DNA of 19,429 nt from Chloroflexota bacterium (GCA_021806765.1 JAJZQR010000080.1:1-19429), one strand, 5' to 3'; shown: positions 7,590 through 16,795, counted from the first letter of the stretch. Notes: generated from the letters alone by a model not told the origin. Numbers and translations: made by a program.

Positions 7590-8792
7590 CTAGGACTGCA
7601 CGAAGAGTGACATCATCTGTCGTAGGCGGTGTTCCCAGGTGTGGTCTCCTAACGAACGAGCGAGCGCCGCCTCTCGCACGTGCTTTGCTTCGTCGGGATG
7701 CCGCAATACCCAATGAGCCAGATCGGCGCACTCTTCGGGCGAGCTGTAGCACAGTATCTCCTGCCCGATTCGGAAGTGATCGGCTAGTTCTGGATTGTAG
7801 GTAGTCAAGTACAAAGAGCCGCACATCGGTACTTCGAAGTCACGGCCTTTGAGGTGCTTCACTCCATCCATATGCCCTACACCGCCTACGCCGAGGACTA
7901 TGTGAGCTCGGCTGTACAAACCCACTGCTTGCTCGAAACTCAGGAATCCCTGCGGCCACCCGGCTCCATAGGTCTCGACATGAAAGCCGTGCTTGCGTAG
8001 GTAGTCCACTAGGTCGGTTCGAAACCCGTAGGCCTGGCCGATGAACAGGAGTTCTATATCTCGGTGCAGGTTCAAAGGATGGTGGAAAGTCGGGTCGGCC
8101 GCCTCAGGTGCATACCACCCGGTACCGCCAGCGTCGAGGACAATCTGGGCTCCGGTTCTCCACGTTGTCCAGTAGAGATCGCACTCCCGCGCCACCCTGA
8201 GTTGGTGTGACTCCTCCCGGCGGTGGACGCCGACGGGAAACTGCTGCTTGTCGTCTAGGCTCATGATGATGGTCCATATCCCTCGTCGGGCCAGCTCCTC
8301 CAGAAGCTCGCTGGATATGAACTCTCCTGAGGCGTAGAAGAAGGCAACAGTTACTGCTCGCTCCCGATCGACCGTATCGATCAAGGACAAGAAACTCTCG
8401 GCTAGTCTGTGGCGCATCTCATCGGTAGGGGGGCGGCTCAGGACCTCGGCTGAGAGCTCCATGCCGAACTCCAACAGGGCGAAGTGAGCAACACGCTCAA
8501 AGGACGGCCACAGTCCGTACTGTTCCCACACGCTGCTTCCAAAGGCAACCACCACTGGCTTGCCATCGGGACCGAAACACCGTCGGCGTTCGTGCTGTCT
8601 CTCCTGCAGCCGCTCCTTGATCAGGGCTTCGGAGTAAGGGCCTCCGCTCGTCCGTTCGTCTAGCCAGCTATGCAACAGTGCGTTGAACCGCCGCAACTGC
8701 TGGTGGCGCCGGTAGGCGCGCCACAATGCGTATGCTTTCGTTCCCGAAACCGAGGAACGCAACCTGCCCCGTGCAAGATTTCGTAAGTTCAT
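7590..8792 (-). CDS. CgeB-like glycosyltransferase
   Basis: A 400-residue protein whose C-terminal third matches the CgeB / glycosyl transferases group 1_2 pattern: IELLFIGQAYGFRTDLVDYL near residue 265, VETYGAGWPQGFLSFEQAVG, then KHLKGRDFEVPMCGSLYLTT and the final cap with SPEECADLAHWVLRHPDEAK. The N-terminal part (VVVAFGSSVWEQYGLWPSFE at 80-99, VTVAFFYASGEFISSELLEE and GIWTIIMSLDDKQQFP) looks like the companion DUF3880-type half. Such proteins are GT-B transferases found in spore-coat and surface-polysaccharide loci. The frame stays open to 9137, but that part lies inside the flippase gene and shows no fold; ATG 8792 overlaps the flippase stop as ATGA. Donor and acceptor are unknown. Confidence 0.85.
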   Translation of the reverse strand: MNLRNLARGRLRSSVSGTKAYALWRAYRRHQQLRRFNALLHSWLDERTSGGPYSEALIKERLQERQHERRRCFGPDGKPVVVAFGSSVWEQYGLWPSFERVAHFALLEFGMELSAEVLSRPPTDEMRHRLAESFLSLIDTVDRERAVTVAFFYASGEFISSELLEELARRGIWTIIMSLDDKQQFPVGVHRREESHQLRVARECDLYWTTWRTGAQIVLDAGGTGWYAPEAADPTFHHPLNLHRDIELLFIGQAYGFRTDLVDYLRKHGFHVETYGAGWPQGFLSFEQAVGLYSRAHIVLGVGGVGHMDGVKHLKGRDFEVPMCGSLYLTTYNPELADHFRIGQEILCYSSPEECADLAHWVLRHPDEAKHVREAALARSLGDHTWEHRLRQMMSLFVQS

Positions 8793-10309
8793 ATGCGTCC
8801 CGCGACAACGGTCTGAATGCGTCGAAGCACGAGCCTTGTTTCCCAGCGACAGGGTCGGGAAAGCAGCAGGAGCGTGGCCGTGTAGCAGCCTGCGAAACCG
8901 GCTACGTAAGAGCCGAACTCGATCCAGTTCGTTGCGTCCACCAGTGAGAACGCCAGCATGGGAGGAACCGCAGCGGCAAGGGCATACGCCGCTTCCCGCA
9001 CGGCTTCCCAACGATCCTGAGGAGACAGCTTCAACAGGGTGGAGAACGAAGATGGGAGATACCAGGTCGACACCGCAAGTACGGCCAGAAGAGGGGCAGC
9101 GGCTACCCCGAAAAGCCCTAGACTTCGGGCACCCCACATCATTAGCAGCACGCGGAGAAGACTTTCAATCGCGCTTGCGATACTGGTCCCCCTAATGTTG
9201 CCCAGCGCCACGCACAGGTTACGCAAGACGTAGGATGCCACCGTCACCGGAAACGCCAGGCAGATCGCCAGGTTGACTGGGTCGCCCGGGTACAGTCCGG
9301 CGCCGACCCACAGGCGGATGAAGTCCTGGTTGAAGGTGAGGAACCCTCCAAACATGATTCCCAGCAGCCAGGCTGTGATGCGCAGAAGCCGTAGCAGCGC
9401 GTCGCGCGCCTTGTCTAGTTCGCCGGCTCCAACTACGTGGGCGATGGCGGGCATGAAGGCGATGGCGGGCCGTGCGACGGCCCACTGGGCGATTTCCGGT
9501 GCCTTGCGCGCCAGGACCAGGGGGGGGGTACTCTCGGGCCCCAGGAGACGGGCGACTACGAAGGCCTCGGCGTTGCTGGCAACCGTGGTTGCTGCCGAGG
9601 AGAGGGATGTGAAGGACAGCAGGCCCAGCAGGCCGGGCAGTTCGCGCAGAGACGCCGAGAGTCTCAGCCTGCTGCGGTGCATCCTCCACACGAGGTACCC
9701 AAGGTTCCCAGCGGCAAGCCCCATCCCTCGTACCAAAACGCCGGCCGGGATCGCTAACACCCCGTGGCCAGCGAACAGCAGCAGGATGGTCAGGGCGATG
9801 CTACCGGCAGTGACAGTCACGTAGACCAGCCCGATCCCTAGACTGCCCTGAAGGCCCTGGTTGATGGCGGTCACGGGGTAGGAGAAGATCATGGCTATCG
9901 TCCCCAGGACCGCCAGCCAGAAAGCCTTCTGTATAGCGGCCTGGTCTGCTGGCGCTTCCAGGTTTACCCAGTTCCCGACCTGATTGGTTGCTGCAAGACC
10001 CGCAAGTAGCACGACCAGAGCGATCAGTACGGCAAGGACGAGACCATTGGAGAGGAGCACCTGAATCTCTCTGGTGTCATTCCTGCCGAAGGCCGCACCT
10101 ACTCTTTGCTGTAGAACGGTAGACAGTCCTGGATCGACGGCTGTGATCCAGGCCAGCACGTTGCCCGTCGCCAGCCACGCGCCGTACAGGTTGAGCGGGA
10201 TGTACTTGAGATAGAGCGGAACCAGCACGACCCCGGACACCGTCGCCAGGGCGATGGCGGCGTAGTGGAAGAATAGATTCCATTGCGTTGTCCGTCGTCT
10301 GCTTCTCAT
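8789..10309 (-). CDS. wzx: Wzx-type polysaccharide flippase
   Basis: A 506-residue polytopic protein of the MOP/polysaccharide-transporter superfamily, expected to flip undecaprenyl-linked repeat units across the inner membrane. About 12-14 hydrophobic helices are visible, starting with the N-terminal pair NLFFHYAAIALATVSGVVLV and LYGAWLATGNVLAWITAVDP; the sequence VDPGLSTVLQQRVGAAFGRN at about 57-76 is the typical first cytosolic loop after helix 2. The C-terminal half repeats the pattern with an additional helix pair. The ATG at 10309 follows TAAGG about ten bases upstream. The gap before it (10310-10421) contains no clear promoter or terminator. A run of nine C on the coding strand (9520-9528) encodes Pro-Pro in the segment STPPLVLARK. 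A close relative exporter (e.g. teichuronic type) is possible but the Wzx role fits the polymerase nearby. Confidence 0.88.
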   Translation of the reverse strand: MRSRRRTTQWNLFFHYAAIALATVSGVVLVPLYLKYIPLNLYGAWLATGNVLAWITAVDPGLSTVLQQRVGAAFGRNDTREIQVLLSNGLVLAVLIALVVLLAGLAATNQVGNWVNLEAPADQAAIQKAFWLAVLGTIAMIFSYPVTAINQGLQGSLGIGLVYVTVTAGSIALTILLLFAGHGVLAIPAGVLVRGMGLAAGNLGYLVWRMHRSRLRLSASLRELPGLLGLLSFTSLSSAATTVASNAEAFVVARLLGPESTPPLVLARKAPEIAQWAVARPAIAFMPAIAHVVGAGELDKARDALLRLLRITAWLLGIMFGGFLTFNQDFIRLWVGAGLYPGDPVNLAICLAFPVTVASYVLRNLCVALGNIRGTSIASAIESLLRVLLMMWGARSLGLFGVAAAPLLAVLAVSTWYLPSSFSTLLKLSPQDRWEAVREAAYALAAAVPPMLAFSLVDATNWIEFGSYVAGFAGCYTATLLLLSRPCRWETRLVLRRIQTVVAGRI

Positions 10310-10421
10310 ACCCGTACAACCTTACTCCGGGATGACACCGCTGCTCGGAAGCCAGAAATAGGAGATAGGTGATCGACGCAAGGATCCCCGAGGCAGGATC
10401 GGACCATGCTGACCGGAGCCA

Positions 10422-11483
10422 CTATATTGGACGGTCGCGTCGCTGACGCTTGATATAGGAGCGCAGCCTACCGGCAAGATTCGTCTTCAGCAGCAGGACG
10501 TGGATCAGACTTCTAGGTTTCGCGACCAGCCATGGCCAGTGGGAGCGCAGTTCCCTCACTGCCTGGCGATACTTGGCAGGCTGCTCCGTGACGAGTTCAC
10601 CGACAGCCGTAGCCCAGAGGAAGCTGACATAGGTATAGTAACTTTCCCGCCGCGCGCTAGCCGCGCGGTTCGGTAGGTTGCGGACGGCGTAGGGATGTGT
10701 GAATATCTCCCACCATTTCGCCCAAGTAATGGGATCAAACCGAATGCGACGGTAGTCATCGTCACAGGTGGCCAAGTGTTCGGACAGGACGCACAGGATA
10801 GGTTGAGCAGAACGCTGGAAGACAGAGTAGCATAGCGCGATGAACCAGTAGCCGAACCCCATGAACGGCTCCAGGTGCCGGTGATCGCTGACGCTTAAGG
10901 GAACGTGCTTCAGCACGTAGATGCTAAGTTTTGGATAGGTGGCAGAGAGTTCGATCAACTGAGTAGGATCCGTTACGATCCTCACGCGCTCCGAGAAGTT
11001 GAATGTCTTGGACTGAGAGCCCGGCGGTTGCTGCAAGTTAAACAACAGCAGGTCGGGAGTCGTCGAGGTCAGCGCGTCGTGCACAGAACCGATGGCTCCC
11101 GGCAGCAGGAGATCGTCGTCGGAGAAGAACCAAACGTACTCACTCGTGGCGGTCTCGTAGAGAAAGCGCATGTTGCCATCAAGCCCTAGGTTCTGAGGTT
11201 GATGGAAGGAGAGCAACTTGTAGTTGTGGGGACGGTACGACAACAACACCTCACGAGTAGCGTCGGTGGAGGCGTTGTTGCTCACGGTGACGTCAATTTG
11301 CCCTTTGAGACCCGATCTCGCGATCTCCTCATCGAGGTTGCGAAGCAACCTCAGAAGCTTAGGGGCTCTATTATGAGTGGGAATCAGGAAACTCAGGGTG
11401 TTCTGGTGAGCCAAAGGCGATACATCCCTCTGCTGGCTGGAGACGGATTCGGGGACCATTGCGCGCGGGTCATCGAAAGGCAT
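10422..11483 (-). CDS. Family 2 glycosyltransferase
   Basis: A GT-A fold enzyme of about 353 residues. TLSFLIPTHNRAPKLLRLLR near the N-terminus, VTVSNNASTDATREVLLSY and PQNLGLDGNMRFLYETATSE are standard GT2 elements; VWFFSDDDLLLPGAIGSVHD carries the acidic metal-binding cluster at about 122-124. The C-terminal region beyond 200 is rich in aromatic residues and has no motif I can name. Start choice: ATG codons exist at 11489, 11483 and 11459. I prefer 11483 because GGGA sits seven bases ahead of it; 11489 has that sequence too close. It overlaps the methyltransferase gene by 14 bases, so the two are likely coupled. Which sugar it transfers is unknown; proximity to tyv and the methyltransferase makes the dideoxyhexose a candidate donor, as inference only. 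Confidence 0.9.
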   Translation of the reverse strand: MPFDDPRAMVPESVSSQQRDVSPLAHQNTLSFLIPTHNRAPKLLRLLRNLDEEIARSGLKGQIDVTVSNNASTDATREVLLSYRPHNYKLLSFHQPQNLGLDGNMRFLYETATSEYVWFFSDDDLLLPGAIGSVHDALTSTTPDLLLFNLQQPPGSQSKTFNFSERVRIVTDPTQLIELSATYPKLSIYVLKHVPLSVSDHRHLEPFMGFGYWFIALCYSVFQRSAQPILCVLSEHLATCDDDYRRIRFDPITWAKWWEIFTHPYAVRNLPNRAASARRESYYTYVSFLWATAVGELVTEQPAKYRQAVRELRSHWPWLVAKPRSLIHVLLLKTNLAGRLRSYIKRQRRDRPI

Positions 11484-12405
11484 ATGCATGTCCCGAGGGC
11501 AGGAGTTCGATGGGAAGCTCCTGGAGCTGGTGAGATGGGAGTGAACAAGCTATCCGGTTGTTCTCGTCCCTAACATACGCGAGCAGCACATGATCAGCTC
11601 CCCAGAAGGACTGCTGGGTAACGGACTCTTGGGAAAGCAATGGGCTCTCCGTGAGCGCCCAGGTGGAGATGAACGCATCACAAGAAAGGTCGATACAACC
11701 ACAGAGGGCAACGGCTGATGGCACCAGGTTGACTCTGCCAGGAGCGAGCCCCTCCCCTGTACGCACGATATGCACCGAGTGCTCACCCTCCACGCTAAAC
11801 AGATAGATGTATTGAAGTGCGAGCATCTCTGGCAGATCAACAATGCAGTATGTGACTTGCTCTCGCATCCTCCTGATCAGCCGAGCCATGTCTCCGTATC
11901 CCCCTCCCCACTCAACGATCCTCGCGGCGTCCCAAATCCGCTTTCCGGACGCCGAAGCGTATTTGGCGAGATGGTATGCGTGGTGGGCTCGATTGGCAGA
12001 GGTCAACCACTTGGTGTCTGTAACGTTTGGAAGCCCGACGTAGTCTTCACGAAGCAACAGTCGGGCGATCTCAGGGCCAAACACGCCCTCGACATAGTCA
12101 GCGCGGAGGCGCGCCGCACGTCCGCCCCTCCGCCTCCCAAACACCATCGTGCTCGCGATGAGTGGATGGGAGAGAAACCCAATTGGGACTCCCTGTTGGA
12201 AAGCCGCGCTGATGTCCTTTGCCCATCTACCCCAATCGTAGGTGGAAGAGGTAGACGGCAAGGCTGCCGGGCTGTTCCGATGAAGGTCGGCACATATGTC
12301 GTGGTAACGTCGACTGATAGCATCGAACCTCTCGGTTTGAGCTATCACCTTTAGACGCTGGCGAAAGAGGAGTTGGAGCATACTCTCGCTTACTAACGCT
12401 ATCAT
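11470..12405 (-). CDS. Putative sugar O-methyltransferase
   Basis: A 311-residue SAM-dependent methyltransferase. The SAM-binding motif I is ARIVEWGGGYGDMARLIRRM (161-180) and the acidic residue after strand two is in TYCIVDLPEMLALQYIYLFS (D190). The long N-terminal helical part and the mid-domain FGPEIARLLLREDYVGLPNV (109-128) resemble the putative sugar O-methyltransferase family found in polysaccharide clusters. The C-terminal segment CDAFISTWALTESPLLSQES fits the rest of that fold. It would methylate a hydroxyl of a nucleotide sugar or of the lipid-linked oligosaccharide. The start ATG 12405 is the first in frame; ATG 12381 is an alternative and neither has well-spaced Shine-Dalgarno sequence. 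It follows tyv after a 108-base gap in which I see no promoter or terminator. Confidence 0.82.
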   Translation of the reverse strand: MIALVSESMLQLLFRQRLKVIAQTERFDAISRRYHDICADLHRNSPAALPSTSSTYDWGRWAKDISAAFQQGVPIGFLSHPLIASTMVFGRRRGGRAARLRADYVEGVFGPEIARLLLREDYVGLPNVTDTKWLTSANRAHHAYHLAKYASASGKRIWDAARIVEWGGGYGDMARLIRRMREQVTYCIVDLPEMLALQYIYLFSVEGEHSVHIVRTGEGLAPGRVNLVPSAVALCGCIDLSCDAFISTWALTESPLLSQESVTQQSFWGADHVLLAYVRDENNRIACSLPSHQLQELPIELLPSGHAYAFR

Positions 12406-12513
12406 TCCTCACCATCGGGCACTGCTGCTGGTCGTGATGGCTTTGGGCACGTACAACGGCCATTTCCCCAGACAGAGGGCTCAACAGCTCAACCGCTGTG
12501 AAAGTGGCGCAGA

Positions 12514-13545
12514 CTAGCTAAGCCAGTCCAGCATTGACCTGATTCCATCGCGGGCGCTTATCATCGGCTCCCACCCAAGCTCGGAGGCTAGGTTTCCGAT
12601 GTTGGCTACAAATATCTTCTGATCGCTCTGCCGCCGGGGAAGTTGTGTGTACTTCAACTGAACGTCCAGCATCTCTGCGAGCACAGCGAACAGTTCCAAC
12701 AGCGAAAGACTATTCCGGGCACCGCCACCCACGTTGAACGCACGTCCACCCACTAAATGTATCTGGGCAGCAGCGCTACCATACAATCGCACGATGTCTT
12801 CTGAGTTAAGAACGTCGCGAACCTGCTTCCCGCTCCCCGAGATGGTGAAGGCGGGACTGGGCAGGCCAGACTCTTGTGCTCGCTTGGTCTCGAGGGCTTT
12901 CAGACAGAACCATCCGATCCAACCCTGGTCATAGGTGGCAAACTGCCGTCCACCGTACATGGAGGAGTGGCGGAAAACCACCGTTCTCAGGCCGAAGATG
13001 CGGGCGTAGTCCAGCATGTACTGGTCTGCGGCCCCCTTCGAGCATCCGTAGGGAGAGTGAAAGCTAAGAGGAATCGACTCGTCGAATCCGTCCGGGTAGT
13101 CGGGCGCCACGTATCGGGTGGGATGCTCCTCATAGCGCACCCACTCCAGGTCACCGTACACCTTGTTGGTCGAAGAGTAGAGCACGACTGTAGCCGGGGA
13201 GCGTAAGCGCACCGCCTCAAGAACGTTTAGAGTCCCGAGCGCGTTGACCTCGAAGTCCAGGCGGGGGTCGGCGACACTGGCGGTCATAGCTACCTGACCA
13301 GCCAAGTGTGCCAAAGCGTCAGGTCTGGTTTCCTGAACCAGGCGTTCAACTGCATCCCTGTCTCGAACGTCGCCGTTCACGAACCGCCAGCCTTTTCCAT
13401 GGCGAGAATGCAACCAGGCTAGGTTCGCTTGGGATCCCGTCCTGCTCAAGTTGTCAAGAACGACAACCTCCTCGCCTTTCCCGAGGATGGCGTCGGCTAA
13501 GTTCGTCCCCACGAATCCGCAACCGCCCGTAATCAACCAGGTCAC
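12514..13545 (-). CDS. rfbE: CDP-paratose 2-epimerase (CDP-tyvelose synthesis)
   Basis: Catalyses the NAD-dependent C2 epimerisation of CDP-paratose to CDP-tyvelose, the last step of the tyvelose route. The 343 residues match the Salmonella Typhi RfbE/Tyv type closely from memory: [15 protein letters not shown] (4-18, NAD site), [11 protein letters not shown] near 81-91, [13 protein letters not shown] (123-135), [20 protein letters not shown] (162-181, with catalytic Y166 and K170) and [20 protein letters not shown] (191-210). Length equals the family's usual length. The start is GTG 13545, overlapping the rfbH stop as GTGA, with GGAG seven bases ahead at 13553-13556. Known homologues are few outside enteric dideoxyhexose clusters; other CDP-sugar epimerases are less likely given these motifs. 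Confidence 0.93.
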   Translation of the reverse strand: MTWLITGGCGFVGTNLADAILGKGEEVVVLDNLSRTGSQANLAWLHSRHGKGWRFVNGDVRDRDAVERLVQETRPDALAHLAGQVAMTASVADPRLDFEVNALGTLNVLEAVRLRSPATVVLYSSTNKVYGDLEWVRYEEHPTRYVAPDYPDGFDESIPLSFHSPYGCSKGAADQYMLDYARIFGLRTVVFRHSSMYGGRQFATYDQGWIGWFCLKALETKRAQESGLPSPAFTISGSGKQVRDVLNSEDIVRLYGSAAAQIHLVGGRAFNVGGGARNSLSLLELFAVLAEMLDVQLKYTQLPRRQSDQKIFVANIGNLASELGWEPMISARDGIRSMLDWLS

Positions 13546-14882
13546 GACTCAACTCCACTGCGAACTTTAGTCCGCTCGTTGACGAATGTTGTGATGCTAT
13601 CGACGACGTATGACAGCATCGACTCGCTTAGCCCAGGATACACTCCCAACCAGAAGGCATTGTTCATCACGAAGTCAGTGTTGTTCAAAGTGCCGACCAC
13701 ACGATACGGAACGCCCTGGTAAGCTGCCTGTCGTGTGAGGTTTCCGCCAAAGAGCAGGCGCGTTCCGATCTTGCGGCTTTCGAGGAAGCGTACCAGTTCG
13801 CCGCGCGTGAAGGGAGCCTCGGTGCGTACCGCGACTAGGAAGCCAAACCAGCTAGGGTCGCTTCCGGGAGTGGCTCGAGGCAGGACCAGTAACTCCTCCA
13901 GCGGCCTCAGCCCATCATGAATAAACTGCCAATTGCGTCTTCGTGCCTCTATGAAGCTAGGCAGCTTTTTCAACTGGGCTACGCCCACCGATGCCTGCAT
14001 GTCTGTCAGTTTGAGGTTGTAGCCTATGTGGGAATAGGTGTACTTGTGATCATATCCGTAAGGGAGATCACCGATCTTCCAGTCAAAGCGCTTGCCGCAA
14101 GTGTTGTCCTTACCTGGCTCGCACCAGCAGTCCCGTCCCCAATCACGGAAGGACTCTACCAGGGTCTTGAGACGTGCATGGTGGGTTAGCACGCAGCCAC
14201 CTTCTCCGGTCGTGATGTGGTGAGCTAGGTCGCAACTCACAGTCGCCAGATCGCCGAAGGTGCCAGTATTTCGGCCCTGGTAAACACTCCCGAGCGCGTC
14301 GCAATTGTCCTCGATTAGCCACAGGTCATGACGCTTGGCTACTCTCAAGACAGTCTCTACTTCAAAAGGGTTGCCGAGTGTATGGGCGAGCATGATCGCC
14401 CGTGTCTGGGGGGCAATGGCATCATCCAGGTATCTGACATCAACATTGTAGGTGGCCGGCTCAACGTCCAGGAATACTGGCACGAGACCGTTCTGTACTA
14501 TCGGGTTGACGCTGGTTGGGAATCCGGCTGCGATGGTGATCACCTCATCACCAGGCTTCAAGCGTCGCTCCCCAAGTCTTGGCGAGGTGAGCGCTGCCAG
14601 CGCCAGCAGGTTAGCCGACGAGCCCGAGTTGCACAGTATGGCGTGTCGCGTTCCCACGAAAGTTGCCAGCTCCTGCTCAAACTGCGCCGCAAATCGGCCC
14701 GTAGTGAGCCAGAAGTCCAGGGAAGCGTCAACCAGGTATTTGATGTCCTCGGCGTCAAACACCCTGCCGGCGACTGGTACGGGCGTTTCGCCCGGGACGA
14801 ATTCGCGCACCGCGAAGGCTTCGGCATGGTAGGCCGAAACCATTGTCAGAATGGCCTCTCGCAGTTCCTTAGCTTGCATCAT
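13542..14882 (-). CDS. rfbH: CDP-6-deoxy-D-xylo-4-hexulose 3-dehydrase (E1)
   Basis: PLP and [2Fe-2S] enzyme that removes the C3 hydroxyl of CDP-4-keto-6-deoxyglucose together with an E3-type reductase, committing the sugar to the 3,6-dideoxy series. The 446 residues show the aminotransferase-like fold ([20 protein letters not shown] at 84-103; [18 protein letters not shown] at 187-204). Where ordinary aminotransferases have the PLP lysine, residues 220-224 read AHHIT, with H221 in that place, as in RfbH/AscC. The iron-sulfur ligands fit the reported C-X57-C-X1-C-X7-C pattern exactly: C194, C252, C254 and C262. The start ATG 14882 (a second ATG at 14879) has GGAAGG eight bases ahead and overlaps the preceding gene by 14 bases. 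Confidence 0.95.
   Translation of the reverse strand: MMQAKELREAILTMVSAYHAEAFAVREFVPGETPVPVAGRVFDAEDIKYLVDASLDFWLTTGRFAAQFEQELATFVGTRHAILCNSGSSANLLALAALTSPRLGERRLKPGDEVITIAAGFPTSVNPIVQNGLVPVFLDVEPATYNVDVRYLDDAIAPQTRAIMLAHTLGNPFEVETVLRVAKRHDLWLIEDNCDALGSVYQGRNTGTFGDLATVSCDLAHHITTGEGGCVLTHHARLKTLVESFRDWGRDCWCEPGKDNTCGKRFDWKIGDLPYGYDHKYTYSHIGYNLKLTDMQASVGVAQLKKLPSFIEARRRNWQFIHDGLRPLEELLVLPRATPGSDPSWFGFLVAVRTEAPFTRGELVRFLESRKIGTRLLFGGNLTRQAAYQGVPYRVVGTLNNTDFVMNNAFWLGVYPGLSESMLSYVVDSITTFVNERTKVRSGVES
13553..13556 (-). promoter_or_regulatory. Ribosome binding site for the GTG start of rfbE
   Basis: GGAG seven bases before GTG 13545-13543, lying inside the end of rfbH. It supports the GTGA overlap as the true start of the epimerase. 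Confidence 0.65.
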
Positions 14883-15813
14883 GACTCGGACCTTCCACTT
14901 GATCGCGGAACCAGTTCACCGTCTCCATCAACCCAACTCGCAACGACCAGACCGGCTGCCAGGCGAGCAGTTCTTGAGTGGGTTGCGGTGCCGCTACTTG
15001 AGGTTGCTCTCCAATCCGGTCCGGCACTGCGCCGAACTCGGGGCGGACTCGACTACCCGTGAGTTCAACCAGGGTCTCCACCACATCACGGATCGAGGTG
15101 CCTACCCCCGTACCCAATTCGATTGCTTTTCCCTCGATGCTGGGCTGGATGCCCGCTCTTAGTAACCCTCGTACCACGTCCCCTACGTACACGAAGTCGC
15201 AGATGCGCGATCCGCTTGTCAAGCGTGGTGGCTTGTCCTGAAGTAGCCTGGAGATCGTGTGAGGGATCAACTTCGTGGAGCCCTGCCGCGGACCGTAGGT
15301 CATGAAAGGGCGAACCATTACCGACGGTATACCGTACACGTGCTGAAACATGTCGGTGTACAAGCTAGCCGCTAGCTTTGCAGCAGCGTATGGCGAGTTT
15401 GGTGAGCCGCCCACCAGTTCCTCAGACGATCCCAACACGACGGTACGATCGCAGGGCGACTCGGTGACAGCCAGCAGCAAGTGGACAGAACCCACCAGGT
15501 TGGCTTGGAGAGTTGGTAGGACCAGAGCCAGTTCCTGTCCGGCGGCCACCCGGCCAGCTAGGTGATACACCAGTTGGGGAGTGACCCGGGCGACGGTCGC
15601 TCGGACGGCTTCTGCGTCCGCCAAGTCGACTGCCCACCCCGTGTACCCGTATGTGAACGGCACTGTTTCGGCTGAACGACAGACGCCGTGAACCTCTGCA
15701 CCCAGCGCTACTAGCGCTTCACATAGATGTCTGCCGATGAAGCCGGTGGATCCAGTCACTAACACTCTACGTCGGGCAAATGCGTCTCCGAACTCATCCT
15801 GCCAAGAATTCAC
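14869..15813 (-). CDS. SDR reductase, candidate CDP-paratose synthase
   Basis: A 314-residue extended SDR enzyme. The NAD(P) motif [20 protein letters not shown] spans 15-34, [12 protein letters not shown] is near 82, GSSEELVG begins at 127 and the catalytic pair is [13 protein letters not shown] with Y141 and K145. The C-terminal half, [20 protein letters not shown], then [20 protein letters not shown] and [13 protein letters not shown], follows the layout of paratose/abequose synthases (RfbS/RfbJ). In the pathway it would reduce C4 of the CDP-3,6-dideoxy-4-keto sugar to CDP-paratose, the substrate of the next-but-one gene. Two starts are possible: TTG 15855 or GTG 15813; I prefer GTG 15813 because GAGTGG lies close before it and the fold begins there. 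The annotated start overlaps rfbG by 20 bases. Another 4-reductase or epimerase is the alternative. Confidence 0.78.
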   Translation of the reverse strand: MNSWQDEFGDAFARRRVLVTGSTGFIGRHLCEALVALGAEVHGVCRSAETVPFTYGYTGWAVDLADAEAVRATVARVTPQLVYHLAGRVAAGQELALVLPTLQANLVGSVHLLLAVTESPCDRTVVLGSSEELVGGSPNSPYAAAKLAASLYTDMFQHVYGIPSVMVRPFMTYGPRQGSTKLIPHTISRLLQDKPPRLTSGSRICDFVYVGDVVRGLLRAGIQPSIEGKAIELGTGVGTSIRDVVETLVELTGSRVRPEFGAVPDRIGEQPQVAAPQPTQELLAWQPVWSLRVGLMETVNWFRDQVEGPSHDAS

Positions 15814-16795
15814 GGTACCACTCGATCGTCTCGCGCAAGCCGCGCTCGAGGCCAAATTCGGGCCGCCAAGCCAGCACGGTGCGGGCCTTCTTTGCGGAGA
15901 GATACTGCGACCGGATTTCTCCGTGAGCGCGGTCCAGTATCTGGGTTTCGATATGTTGGGTGTCCATCAGCCTCTGGATGGTTTGTACCAACTCTAGCAC
16001 GGTGATAGGAGACTCTGTGCTGAAGTTGAAAGCTTGACCCTGAACCGACGTTTCACCAAGACACTCAGCCAATCGCAGGTAAGCCTGTGCTACATCCCGC
16101 ACATAAATATAGTCTCTCACATAAGTGCCGTCGCTACGGATAAGGGGCCGCTCGCCCTTGAGGTACGACCGAATGGTGGTCGGCACGATCCGGCTCCAAT
16201 TCAGATCTCCTCCCCCGTACACGTTTCCGCAGCGGGCGATGGCTACTGGCAGAGCGTAAGCGTGGTAGTAGGCCTGAGCCAGCAGGTCAGCGCAACTCTT
16301 CGACACCTCGTAGGGATATCGGCCATTCAGGGGCATGTCCTCGGTGTAAGGGAGTGTAGATGTCTCACCGTAGGCTTTGTCGCTTGATGCAATGACTACC
16401 TGTCGAACCAAGTCTCCGTGCAGCCGGCAGGCCTCCAGCAGGTTATAGGTTCCACGAATATTGGCCTCGAAAGTGGGCAGCGGAAATCGATTTGCAGTTC
16501 CGACAATAGTCTGCGCTCCTAGGTGGAATACCGTGTCTGCCTCACTCTCATTGATGGCGCGCTCCAGTGTCCAGAGGTCTTCCAAGGTACCATTGACCAC
16601 GGAGACTCTTGCTATGTCACCACTACGGAAGAGTTCTGATTCCGGGTCTGCATCCCGAACGAGAACCAAAACACGGGCACCTAGACCCAACAACTCCTTC
16701 ACAACCCAGGAGCCAACAATCCCTGTAGCCCCAGTGACGAAGACTCTGCGCCCCTGCCACCAATCCTGGCTTCTCGATCCGCGGCGTGCAGTCAT
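15794..16795 (-). CDS. rfbG: CDP-glucose 4,6-dehydratase
   Basis: Converts CDP-glucose to CDP-4-keto-6-deoxyglucose with bound NAD. The 333 residues contain [20 protein letters not shown] (16-35), [14 protein letters not shown] (90-103), [12 protein letters not shown] (135-146) with the S-S-D-K form of the dehydratase active site, and [13 protein letters not shown] (160-172) with Y162 and K166. [20 protein letters not shown] and [14 protein letters not shown] follow, as in the RfbG subgroup. It is somewhat shorter than the roughly 360 residues of the enteric enzyme. The open frame continues to 16876, but I chose ATG 16795, which overlaps the rfbF stop as ATGA; upstream codons add an unconserved tail inside rfbF. 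Position right after rfbF supports CDP-glucose rather than dTDP- or GDP-linked substrate. Confidence 0.88.
   Translation of the reverse strand: MTARRGSRSQDWWQGRRVFVTGATGIVGSWVVKELLGLGARVLVLVRDADPESELFRSGDIARVSVVNGTLEDLWTLERAINESEADTVFHLGAQTIVGTANRFPLPTFEANIRGTYNLLEACRLHGDLVRQVVIASSDKAYGETSTLPYTEDMPLNGRYPYEVSKSCADLLAQAYYHAYALPVAIARCGNVYGGGDLNWSRIVPTTIRSYLKGERPLIRSDGTYVRDYIYVRDVAQAYLRLAECLGETSVQGQAFNFSTESPITVLELVQTIQRLMDTQHIETQILDRAHGEIRSQYLSAKKARTVLAWRPEFGLERGLRETIEWYREFLAG

Noticed and set aside
8793..9137. Possible 115-residue N-terminal extension of the CgeB-like transferase
   Set aside because: It lies entirely inside the flippase gene, has no conserved pattern, and the ATGA overlap gives a natural start at 8792.
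10310..10421. Promoter or terminator in the gap before the flippase
   Set aside because: Only scattered short complementary pieces (CTCCGG and CCGGAG about 80 bases apart) and no -35/-10 pair with plausible spacing.
12406..12513. Small gene or promoter between rfbE and the methyltransferase
   Set aside because: No start with a ribosome site leads to a supported protein; a short frame crossing it runs out of frame into the methyltransferase gene.
14328..15062. Plus-strand open frame of about 244 codons opposite rfbH and the reductase
   Set aside because: Antisense to an rfbH gene with all catalytic motifs; no family resemblance.
14869..15813. dTDP-glucose dehydratase or UDP-glucose 4-epimerase identity for the SDR
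   Set aside because: It lacks the dehydratase D-E or S-D-K signature, and its C-terminal phrases and pathway context fit a 4-reductase better.
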